A DNA stretch of 64,000 nucleotides from Buxus sempervirens (taxonomy: Eukaryota > Streptophyta > Magnoliopsida > Buxales > Buxaceae): the NCBI GenBank assembly GCA_947561395.2, contig OX387185.1, forward strand, positions 36,498,213 to 36,562,212, written 5' to 3'. Below the pieces are notes generated by a model. It was given only the letters and a program-made list of their open reading frames with translations. It did not search any database and was not told where the DNA came from. The stretch's first letter is position 1; every line of letters begins with the position of its first letter. Made by a program: the position numbers and the translations under genes. This document shows positions 23,970 through 33,805 of this stretch, in pieces.

Positions 23970-25544
23970 TCAACTTGTCCTGCTTGAAGATGCCCCCTTG
24001 TGATCTGGAAGAGGGTTTTGAGTCACAGCAGTGGCTGGTGTGTTGGTTGGAGTAGGAGGGTCCACGGTGAGGCGTTTCTGATCAATCAAGTCTTGGATAT
24101 CATGCCTCAGATCCCAACATCTGTTGGTGTCATGTCCTGATGCCCTTGAGTGGTACTCACATCTCTCATTAGGATTGTAATTCTTGCCGATGAATGTTCT
24201 AGGATTTGGCGGCTTGATTTGCAAATACCCTCCTTTTAGTAATGTGGGTAGTAACTCAGCTGGTGTGTAGGGAAGTGGAGTGAATACTCTTTTTAGCCTT
24301 GCCTCCATTTCTTCTCTTGTCCTTCTTGGTGGACCCTGATATGGTACGGCCATTTGTCCCTGATTCTGTGGAGCTGTTGTCAGGGACCTCTGGGAGATGT
24401 GATAAGGTTGAGTAGGTTGAACATAGTTCACTTCCTGCCCTTCAGTTCTCCACGGTTGCTCTTGTCCTTGGCTTCTATTGCCCTGATTCGCCGTTGGCCT
24501 CCTCTGAGTGGCATTTTGCCCACTGCTATCTATCTTTCCTGACCTTACTGCATCTTCAATTCTATCAGCTGTCAAAATCAAGTCATTGAAACTTGCAGAA
24601 CTTTGCCCCAGTAATAAAGTGAAGAAAGGTTGACCAAGTGATGCTATAAACAAAGATGCCATCTCTTGTTCTAGTAGTGGTGGTTGGACCAGTGTTGCCA
24701 ACTCTTTCCATCTCTTAGCATAGTCTCGAATTGATTCATGACTCTTCTTTGCTAACCTTTGCAGCTCTGCCCTTGTTTGAACCATCTGGCTGTTCAAACG
24801 ATATTGCTGAATGAACACTGCAGCGAGATCATTCCAAGTCTTTATCTTGGCTTTGTCTAAGCTCAAAAACCAATAATAAGCAGCCCCAGTTAAAGACCGC
24901 TGAAAGAACTGTACCATGATTTTCTCATTTTTTGCGTATTGGCACATGTCACCAGAATACGACCTTAAGTGGTTTAGTGGACAACCAGTTCCATTAAACT
25001 GGTGCAACTCAGGACATTTGAACTTGGCAGGGAGTTGTATATCTGAGAAAAAACAGAGGTTTTCCAGAGTAGCCTCATTCTGAACCGTGTTTGGCTGTAG
25101 CTGCTTCAAAAGATCTTCCTTCATGGCCGCCAGATGGGCCTCGAATTGAGCTTCTTGCGTTCTATACCAATCTTCTTCATCCTGCCCCAGTTGGACAGGC
25201 GTGAATTGTTCTTGCTGCTGTATCGGGTGGACAAGATCTACCACAGGAGGTGGGAATGGAACAGCTTGCGGTGGCGGATGTGGCGGTGCCATAGGTAGAG
25301 GTTGTGCTTGTTGTGGCGGAAGCGGTACTGCTGGCACTTCTGCTCGTGGTGGAAGTAGTGGTTGGTGCTGTTGAGTGATCGGAACTATTGGTTGAACTTG
25401 TTTCAGATCCCTGATCTCTGCCATGAGGGACTGAATAACCATAGTCATGTTTTCGACCTTTTGGGTTAGGTCACTAACCACTTGGGTTTCACTAGATTCC
25501 GCTTGGTACTGAGCTGGCGGAGTCTGATTTCCTTGTGCATCCAT
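23970..25544 (-). CDS. gag: Gag protein of E6, intact
   Basis: A 524-residue open frame, beginning at an ATG (MDAQGNQTPPAQYQ). It has a coiled coil-like stretch (about 25-50), a Pro/Gln-rich linker (about 55-115), then the capsid-like core of Ogre/Tat gag proteins: LPAKFKCPELHQFNGTG, FFQRSLTGAAYYWFLSLD, FIQQYRLNSQM and the ELQRL...ESIRDYAKRW segment. A C-terminal block with TPLPYTPAELLPTLLKGG and CEYHSRASGHDTNRCWDL follows; the latter has C-x2-H-x4-H-x4-C spacing like the zinc-binding region before protease in this lineage. It would form virus-like particles in the cytoplasm and package the element RNA. No protease follows. Intactness fits the near-identical LTRs. Confidence 0.9.
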   Translation of the reverse strand: MDAQGNQTPPAQYQAESSETQVVSDLTQKVENMTMVIQSLMAEIRDLKQVQPIVPITQQHQPLLPPRAEVPAVPLPPQQAQPLPMAPPHPPPQAVPFPPPVVDLVHPIQQQEQFTPVQLGQDEEDWYRTQEAQFEAHLAAMKEDLLKQLQPNTVQNEATLENLCFFSDIQLPAKFKCPELHQFNGTGCPLNHLRSYSGDMCQYAKNEKIMVQFFQRSLTGAAYYWFLSLDKAKIKTWNDLAAVFIQQYRLNSQMVQTRAELQRLAKKSHESIRDYAKRWKELATLVQPPLLEQEMASLFIASLGQPFFTLLLGQSSASFNDLILTADRIEDAVRSGKIDSSGQNATQRRPTANQGNRSQGQEQPWRTEGQEVNYVQPTQPYHISQRSLTTAPQNQGQMAVPYQGPPRRTREEMEARLKRVFTPLPYTPAELLPTLLKGGYLQIKPPNPRTFIGKNYNPNERCEYHSRASGHDTNRCWDLRHDIQDLIDQKRLTVDPPTPTNTPATAVTQNPLPDHKGASSSRTS

Positions 25545-25789
25545 ATCTAGTCTTTTGTGAGATCGAAGATTGTATGGGCTTCTTGGAGCAATTTTGGATA
25601 CCTGTTGATCATTTTACAAGTTAATGCATTTATTTGGCAATTAATCATTTTTACATATTTTTTTATGTTTGTTTGTTTGTTTTTTTTTTTTTTTTGCTTT
25701 TGGAATCTATTTGCATATTCTTAATTTTTTTCTTTGCCATGGTCAATCTAGATCAAATTTGTGATTTGATTTAGTTGTGTGGAAGCAAC

Positions 25790-26160
25790 TTAGGGGGAAT
25801 CTTTGAAAATGTATCTTTTTTGTTACACAAAAGCAACTGGGAGAGAAAACTTGAAAGAATGATCTCCTTTAGCTGTACAAAGACAACTGGGAGAAAGAAC
25901 CCTATGTCTATTGGTCTGTTTTAGTAGTCTATGGACAACTGGGAGAGAGAACCCAAGGTAGTGATCTATTTTAGTTGCACAAAGGCAACTGGGAGAGAGA
26001 ACCCAATGTCTAGAGGTCTTTTTTAGTCATTTTGTGAACGACTGGGAAAGAGAACCCAATGGATTGATCTGTTTTAGCTACGTCAAGTCAGCAAGGAAAG
26101 AGAACCTACAGAATTTGATCTATTTTAGTCGCTTGCGACAAGGAAAGAGAACCTCTTGGT
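25790..26160 (-). repeat. Degenerate tandem repeat, about 55-65 bp unit
   Basis: Around seven units share CAACTGGGAGAGAGAACCC and GATC(T/-)(A/G)TTTTAG(T/C)TG. Units at the right edge are shorter and more diverged (AAGGAAAGAGAACCT). Confidence 0.75.
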
Positions 26161-26218
26161 TCATGCCCTAATGAACCGGAGCTTGTTTATAATGAATTGA
26201 ACTCAATATCACGGGATT

Positions 26219-26560
26219 GGACTTATGTCTCCGCAGGGGGTGAGCTAAAAAACAACACCCGGGCTCACCCAGCTGGTCTCCGATTTAAGAATCGGTCGCC
26301 AGGCGCCACAATTTTTGGACTCAAGTCGAGTCCCCGTAGGGGAAGGGCTAAAAATAGCTACCTCCGGGTTCACCGAGTTGGTCTCTGATTTAAGAATCGG
26401 TCACCAGGCACCACAATTTTTGGACTTATGTCTCCACAGGGGGTAAGCTAGAAAGCAAATACCCGGGTTCACCCAGTTGGTCTCCGATTTAAGAATCGGT
26501 CACCAGGCACCACAATTTTTGGACTTATGTCTCCATAGGGGAAGGGCTAAAAAATAGCCG
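26219..26560 (-). repeat. Tandem repeat, about 98-105 bp unit, 3.4 copies
   Basis: GGACT(T/C)A starts units at 26219, 26317, 26422 and 26521. Each holds the inner palindrome CCGATTTAAGAATCGG followed by TC(A/G)CCAGGC(A/G)CCACAATTT. Confidence 0.85.
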
Positions 26561-27473
26561 CCTCCGGGCTCATCTGAAGGGTTGGTCTTGACGGGGCCAT
26601 CTTCAAACGCCATCAATCTAGATCGTTGGATCCAGGGCAAAAACCGAGTGATCTTGTAAATAAGATCCATTCGGGTGTGATCTGAGTTCAATCCATGAGC
26701 GCTTTAAGAAACGCCTATAAGTATTAATATTAGAATAATTAAGGAGTAGGATTTGAAGGAAGGGATCTAATATGACTAGAAATCATGATTTTGTATAACT
26801 GGAAAGAGAGAGAGTCACTTAGGACCAAAAGGCAATATTAACTTTACAACAAGCATCTGCAAATTGATTTACTGCTTTTTTTTTTTATGCTTTTGTTCTG
26901 TCCATTCAAAATTAGAATTAAAGCATTAAACTGAAATAAAAAGTGTGTGATCCTAAGGGTTGGTGCCTGTCAAGGCACGACTTCTAGACATACTTGTGTA
27001 AGGAAGCACACCCAAGTCCTGACCAGCCTTATTCTTTTATCTGCTCTTTCATCTGTTGATGTAAAACTTACAACTTGCCAGCTAGGGCGAAAATTACATG
27101 ATGTTCAAAAAACTGAAAGAGAATGCAGTCTTAGGGTTTTTGAGAACTCTAAGAAAGGATACATTTGATTCAAAAAGGGTAGGTTAAAAAGGCCTAAATC
27201 TAGGGTTCAAATTTCTCTGTTCTGATCTGGCCTGCTTTCATTTGCTTAAAGACTGATCCGGACTCAAGATACTTCCTACGGACTCAATGGGTCGAGGCCC
27301 ACGGCTCTCAGGACTCAATGCATGGATATGGGGTGGTTCCCCTGATCAAAGTTTAGGTAAGCTCCCTAATTTAGGGCTGAGGTAGCCCAGAATCTAGGGT
27401 CTACTCAATTTGATACAAAAGAAGGCAAGGGTTGTTGCCCCTGATGGACTCATGGGTTTTAGACTTCATTCAT

Positions 27474-27505
27474 CATTCACATTCACATTCACATTCACAT
27501 TCACA
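27474..27505. repeat. (ATTCAC)n microsatellite
   Basis: Five consecutive hexamers ATTCAC lie in the E6 leader. Confidence 0.9.
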
Positions 27506-28201
27506 TAATAGGGTGTATCAGAGCATTAGGTGGGAAAAGGGTACCCAGCCCGAGACAAATGCCTACAAGGGTCTGAGCCAAGTATTAGACCCTCGCATAC
27601 CACGGCAAGAAACCAGTGGCGCTATAGGAATCCAGATACCTGGGGGGATGTTTTACCTCGCTTTCCCTGGCAAGCCAAGGGCGCGTGAGGCTAATACCAT
27701 CCCAAAATTTGTTTATACGATAAAGAAGGATGGCTGCTAGAGAGATCTAGGTTTTGGTAATCATTCAATCGGATCACCCACGCGGGCTCCCTCGCGCGTG
27801 TCACCCCACACAATTTATATCAAAGCATCGAAAGAAACCACAGTGTGTGTGAGTGCACATGTGTGCATGGGAAGTAATTTTCACTGTCTCATATAGTAAA
27901 GTGATGAATTGGTATACAAAACAATGTTCCGGGAGAGTTCCCAGGTAATTGGAGGGGTCACAGTGGTCCCACTTAAAAACCAATTTCCTTAGGCAATTAT
28001 CTCGTCCTTTATGACAGAACTCCCCAGAATATGTTCTTGTGTATATTCAACACTTACTAAATAAGACGGCAAATCTTCCTTGACCCATTTGTGCAAGTGT
28101 GTGCATATGTACAAAAAGAGTGTGCGTGCATGTGCAAGTGTGTGCACATGTGCAAAGAATAAACCCATTATAATCCAACTAATCAAACCGGGTGAGGTCG
28201 G

Positions 28202-28219
28202 TCCCCAGTGGAGTCGCCA
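28202..28219 (-). other. Primer-binding site of E6
   Basis: On the minus strand TGGCGACTCCACTGGGGA begins three bases after the 5' LTR. This form is seen in Ogre/Tat elements; I believe the primer is tRNA-Arg but did not verify the match. Confidence 0.7.
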
Positions 28220-28222
28220 AGC

Positions 28223-31200
28223 TGTGCGCACCTCGCGCGCGGAAAAGTGGGTTATATGTCTTTTATGGAGTCGCCACTACCTGAAATGGTGCAGGTAGAC
28301 ACCTTGTTGACTTTTGGTCTGAACCAGTGATTCCGGATAAGTGACCCGATTACAACCCAGGGAAGTCCTTGAACACCCTAGGTTGCCCCATCGAAATGGG
28401 TTCCCTTAAATCAGTTGGATTGTATTTGGGTTTATTTATTATTATTTAATTTTTTTTATCTTTTATCTTTTATATATATTCTTTATTTTTTTATTTTATG
28501 ATCACATGTGTACAAATATTGAAGGAATGAAGGTTGCTATTCTACATCCTATACAAAATATAATACATATAAAAAATATCTAACATAAAGGAATTCAAAT
28601 CATGGAGCAATGTACTTGGTAACTTAAAAAATATATATATTTATTATTTATTTATCTTTTTATTATTTTTTTATTTTATTATTATTTTTTTTTATTTTAT
28701 CTTTCTCATATATACAAGGGATTAGAGGAATTAGCATTTTACATTATATATGAAGAAAAAAAAAGGTTTATTAAGATATTCTAATGAAAAAAAATTTCCA
28801 ATCATATTTTATGATAATTTATTTAAATAAAGCATGTGTTGAAAACAAAACTCAATCATTTTTTTTTATTGCTTTCCTTGTGCCTTTTTCTTATTCTTTT
28901 TTTTTTTTATGATAATTTCTTATGCCTTCATATATATATATAGATATATTTTGTTCTTATCTCTAAGGATTTGGATAAGAGAAGAAGTGTTATAAGAAAT
29001 TAATAAAAGTTACAAGAAAAAAATCTGTTTAAAAGAATTAATAAATTTAAAAAATTAAAAATTTTAAATATGTTAGTTAAGCCTATTATCTAAAGAATTA
29101 AGAAAAGAAAAAAAATTCTGGTTAGTAAAGTATATTAATTAAGCATATTATCTAAAGAATTAAGAATAAAAATCTGGTTAGTATTTGTTTAGTATGTGTT
29201 TTAATCATACAAGAAGAAAAAAAAAAAACAAAACAAATAAAGGCCTAGGGGTTGTTTTAAAAAAAAAAACATTTTAAAGAAAGGGTAAAAAAAAAATAGA
29301 ATAATTTCTGTTTAAACCCCTAACTTTTCAGCTTAACAAATTAACCACAAAAGTTCATCAAATTTTCAAAATTCCACCCCCAAAACCAATCGCTCAACAG
29401 AATTTTTTTTTTCTTCTTGACTTTCCCATCTTCCAATCTTTCTTCCTTATTGCACTCTAATTCTTATGAATTTACTTTCCAACTCTCAAACAAAAGACAA
29501 AACAAATTTAAGAACAGCCGTTGGTGGCTGTTGGACAGCCACCTGCGGCTGTTCAACTTCCTCTAACCAAGCACTTGTATCTTCTCTAACCAAGCACTTG
29601 CATCTTCTCTTTCAATTCCCCATCAATCCTACACTCTTTCATTCAATACTTCTCCTTTCATCTTCTCCAATACCTCTCTAATTCCTCCCAACTTTTAAAC
29701 AAAAGAAAAAAAATTTAAGAACAACCGTAGGTGGCTGTTGGACAGCCACCTGCGGCTGTTCAACTTCCTAACCAGCTGCTCCTTCACTTTCTCATCCCAC
29801 CTGCTCCTTCTTCTTTTTATTTCCTCCAATTCCCAACTTTCAAACCAAAAAAAAAAAAAAAAACCATTTAGGAACAGCCGCTGGTGGCTGTCCAACAGCC
29901 ACCTGCGGCTGTTCCTTTTTTTCTTTTTAACCAGGTGCAGCCTTTCAACAGCATCCAATGATGCTATTGAAACAATTCCCTTCAATTCTACAGCATAAAG
30001 AACAGCCGAAATGAATGATCTTAAAGCTGTTTTTTTTTAACTGTTTTTCTTCACTTAATGAGCTTTAAGAATAACCTGTTTTTTTTTTACATGTTCGGCC
30101 TTCCAACAGCAAGACCATTTCTCCTTTCAATTCTATATTTTAGCTATTGTTTCTTTTATTTAAAAAAAAAACCTTAACTTGAGCAACATGAGAATGAGTA
30201 AATACCAAATGAAATCAACCACCTCCTCTATTAAAAAACTGAATAGGTTCGGCCATGCATCAAATAATCATGTTTTAGAAAGAAAAAAAAATCCAATTGG
30301 CATGGTTATAATTCCATTCATTAACAATTCAACACAAAGAAATTCAGAGATTCTAACCAAGAATCACTGTTATGTCTTGGCCATAACAGTGATTCAAATT
30401 TAAAACTTTGGGCATAAGCATGCTTCGGCCATAAAAAAAATTATCATATCATTTTTTATCTATTGGATAATTAAACAACACTAAAAAAATCTGGCCATAA
30501 CATAACAGTGACATGTCTTATACTATTTGACAATCCAACAACATACAAATACTTGATTAAAAATAAACATACAAAAATAGAGGAAAAAAACCTGGTATAG
30601 GATTGATTTCCCGGAAGCTAATGAGCTCAACTCTAGATGTTCCCTCTTTCCTCTTGCACAACCTTCTTCCTCCTTTTTCTCACTTCCCTCTTTGCTTCTT
30701 TTTTAGAACTCTCTTCTTTTGATTTTTGTCTCCTTTTTTGCTCCCAACTTCAAGCCCTTTTATAGAGGTTTCCTACCCCTTCAAATTCTTAACCCCAAAC
30801 CTTTCCTCTTCCTCTCTTAAACAAATTAACTCTTCCTCTTCCTCTTCTTAAGCAACTAAACTCTTCCTCTTCCTCTTCTTAAGCAACTAAACTCTTCCCC
30901 TTCCTCACTTAAACAAATTAGCTCTTCCTCTTCTTAAGCAACTAAACTCTTCCCCTTCCTCTCTTAAACACCCTCATTCAATTAGGTTTGGTCAAAGTCC
31001 ATTTTGTCCCAAATTTTTATTAGGCTTATGTATTTTTTAAGCTTTGTTTCAATATCTCAAGAGAATATGAGTTGGACCAATTCGTCCAACTCATTTCTCT
31101 TTGTTTATTTTTATTATTATTTTTTTAATCTTAAACTTTTATTAACTTTGTTATTTATTTGCATAAGAAACCCCATTAGGAAACTTACTTATTTACTAAA

Positions 31201-31521
31201 ACAACCCCACAAAATTTTAATTTGTCATTGGTTACATGGCAGCCACCATGGCGTACACGTGGCTGCCATGTGGCATCCAATTTCGGTTTTGTAAAAATCC
31301 CCAAACTACCCTTTATTTATTTTATTCATAACTTAGCCGTTTGACATCCGATTTGAGCACGGTTTGGTGCATCAGAATCAGCTCAGAATTCTCTTTATTA
31401 TGGGCTTGTTATTTCAAAAAGATGGGCCCACTATAAAAACCTCGATTTACGTGCCCACATATATGCCGGTTTAAGATATGCTTCTTGGGCAATTTTATAG
31501 TGCAAAAATGGGGTGCTGACA
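28223..31521 (-). repeat. 5' LTR of E6
   Basis: It is 3299 bp with the same ends as the 3' LTR. Differences found by eye are C30643 versus T20239, C31244 versus T20810, an additional 31 bp in the pyrimidine-rich tandem block near 30900, and one A in the run near 29850. The TATA-like CTATAAAAG is at 30758-30766 (minus). Palindromic units lie at 29512-29554, 29719-29761 and 29872-29914, and an upstream 13-bp stem at 31234-31246 / 31259-31271. Confidence 0.92.
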
Positions 31522-31557
31522 GAGAGGTTCTGGAGGTTGCTTTAGTTGCGGCCGATT
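31522..31557 (+). pseudogene. E5 gag remnant right of E6 (zinc knuckle start)
   Basis: Starting with the second TSD copy, the frame continues G-S-GGCFSCGR, the first half of a CCHC knuckle. It is cut off by a deletion that joins it to the 3' LTR. Confidence 0.75.
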
Positions 31558-32090
31558 CCATTTGATGTGTTGTTAGTATTGTATTGAAATATGATTGGAT
31601 AATAATGTGGGTTTTGGATTTAAATTTGGAAATTGTCTTGGTTGCTTTAAGCGCACTAGTTATTTATCGATGCATAATTTGAACTGTTGTTAACTATTTT
31701 CTGCATGCATATGCTACTCGCTGAGATATTCGTATCTCACTCTGTTGTTTTTGTTTTGTTTTCAGATACTCGAGGTGAGGCGACTACTGGGGTAGATCCG
31801 ACTGAGACATATAGGGAGGAAGATTACTACTATATTCCATAGACTTGTAGGTTATTTTGAATTGGACTTTGGTTTATTTAAATGTTGGAAGTGTAATAAA
31901 ATAGTTCGAGGTTGAATCATTTGATTTTAATAAAGTTGAATATTGAGTTCTTAAATGAAAAATGTTTGTGCACTCTGATATGGTTTAGTTTAGGTGATTA
32001 TCTAGCGATCACAATTATTTAAGATCCTTACCTAACACTCCGTGAGACGTGTTATACCTTTATTGAACAACACGGATCCGGAGCGTTACA
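31558..32090 (+). repeat. Truncated 3' LTR of E5
   Basis: This matches 16252-16784 of the 5' LTR with few changes and ends GATCCGGAGCGTTACA before TSD TTGTG. The left junction falls in CCATT, present in both parents, so the deletion of pol and half of the LTR used microhomology. Confidence 0.85.
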
Positions 32091-33805
32091 TTGTGTCTCT
32101 CAGCAACACCATTCTATTGAGGCGTTCCAGGCATTGTATATTGTGCAACAATACCACGTTGTTCAAGAAGTTTGGCAAATGGGCCAGGATTACGGCCCAA
32201 TTCATTGTATTTACCATAGTACTCACCACTTCTATCTGACCTAATGATTTTCACCTTTCTATCTAATTGCCTTCCAACTTCATTGAGAAATATTTAAAGG
32301 ACTGTAACAACCTGAGACTTCTCATGTTGCAGATAAATGTATCCATACCGTGAAAAATCATCAATGAAGGTGATAAAATACTTTTCTCCACCAAAACATT
32401 CTGTGGAGAAAGGTCCACATATATCTGTATGAATTATTTCAAGAAGCTCATTACTTCTTGTGGCACCCTTCTTGGTATATTTGGTTTGCTTTTCTTTAAT
32501 GCAATCCACACACATATCGAGATCAATAAAATCTAAAGTTGGAAGTATTCCTTCTTTTACTAATCTCTGTAACTTTTCTTTGGAGATATGCCCCAATCTT
32601 TTGTGCCACAAGTCATAAGACTTTTCATTAATCATGTTCCTTTTAGTTCCAATGCACATTTCATGGTGTTGGATATAGACATTATGAATGAAGGTGTTAT
32701 CAAGAGAAAGATGATAAAGGCCATCAGAACGAAAACCAGAACCAATAGATATGGCATTCTTAAATAAATTGAAACAACCATTCTCAAATGAAAAGAGTAG
32801 CCATTCATATCAAGTTTGGACAAAGATATCAAATTTCATCTCACAGAAGGAACAAAAATAGTGTTATGAAGGTCTAAGCAATGACCAGAACTTAAAATCA
32901 AGCGAAATGTTCCAATGGCTAAAATGTCAGCCTTATTCTCATTTCCTATAAAGATGAAACGCTCACTGGGATTTGGTGTGCTTGAAAGGAATCCCTGCAT
33001 TGTTATGGAAACATAAACATTAGCACCAGAGTCCAACCACCAAGTATTTATAGGAACATTTATAAAATTTGATTCGAAACATACATAAGCATAAAGCTTA
33101 CCCTTCTTTTCAAACTAAGCCTTTCATTTTGGACACTCAGCTTTCATGTGTCCATCTTTCCTACAGAAAAAGCAAGTCACTCTAACCTAATTACCCTTAG
33201 CAGGTTCTTTTCCTTTTGGTGTTGCTCGTTTCTTTCCCTTGGTATAATGGTGCCTTAATTTCTTACCAGATTCTTGAGTCATAAAGTTAACAAAGAAGTA
33301 CCCTTGCTGTTTCAGTCTAGCATCCTCCTGAACTACCATACTTGCCAACTCATTCACATTCCATTTATCTTTAATAGCATTATAATGCATTTGGAATAGA
33401 CCATACAATAAAGGACTCCTCTACTTTCATTCCTAGAGTTCCAAGTTTGGTAGCTATGTTTGTCATTTCAAGAATGTGTTCCTGAATTCCTTGAGCCCCA
33501 TCATAATTCATAGTGGTAAGTTTAGGCAATAGGGTCCTTGCTAATGACTTATCTGCAGAACGAAATCTTTCCTAAACATTCTCTAAAAGGGTCTTGGCAT
33601 CTTCTATGCTAGGAAGTGAGATCTTGATGTTTGAAGCTATAGTCAATTTGATGAACATTAGGCTTAACCTATTTGATCTCTCCCAAGCCTTAACATGGTC
33701 TTTTGCTTCTTTACTACTAGTCTCAGTAACAGGAGCTGGTTTTGGGGTTAAAAGAGATAAATCTAGGTCAAGGACTCCTAGAGCGGATTTAACCCTTCTA
33801 CCCAT
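32091..33805 (-). pseudogene. E4 gag, protease and first half of integrase
   Basis: Minus-strand order: gag with a UBN2-like segment (SADKSLARTLLPKL, LEMTNIATKLGTLG), a zinc knuckle CFFCRKDGHMKAEC (C-x2-C-x4-H-x4-C), protease WWLDSGAN, the integrase zinc-binding region (H-x3-LGH and CVDC), and the integrase core with IHTDICGPF and TFIDDFSRYGY. It ends at the V-A-E-R motif where E5 inserted. In-frame stops lie near 33570, 33185, 33115, 32834 and 32293, so it is dead. Confidence 0.88.

Larger units (their letters stand above)
25545..28201 (-). other. Long leader of E6
   Basis: About 2.7 kb between primer site and gag with no convincing ORF. It holds two tandem-repeat blocks (25790-26160 and 26219-26560), a hexamer microsatellite (27474-27505) and GT-rich stretches (27835-27870 and 28090-28155). 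Such long leaders are usual for Ogre-like elements. Confidence 0.7.
17820..31521 (-). mobile_element. E6: young, gag-only Ogre/Tat-type retrotransposon
   Basis: A complete 13.7-kb element with a perfect TSD, GAGAG (17815-17819 and 31522-31526). Minus-strand order is 5' LTR 31521-28223, primer site, long leader with tandem repeats, intact gag (25544-23970), about 2.9 kb without pol, polypurine tract and 3' LTR 21087-17820. By eye the two LTRs differ by two substitutions, one 31-bp insertion and one homopolymer base. It is non-autonomous: pol must come from elsewhere. Confidence 0.93.
14612..32090 (+). mobile_element. E5: gypsy (chromovirus-like) retrotransposon inserted in the E4 integrase
   Basis: It is flanked by a perfect TSD, TTGTG (14607-14611 and 32091-32095). 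It has a full 5' LTR, a tRNA-Met-type primer site, a decayed gag, then the nested E6, a short gag remnant and a 3' LTR remnant. All of pol is missing. Insertion falls in the E4 integrase just after the conserved V-A-E-R motif that holds the catalytic Glu. Confidence 0.9.

Noticed and set aside
25790-26560. Regular repeats in the E6 leader considered as CRISPR
   Set aside because: Repeats are degenerate, without unique spacers, in a plant retrotransposon leader.
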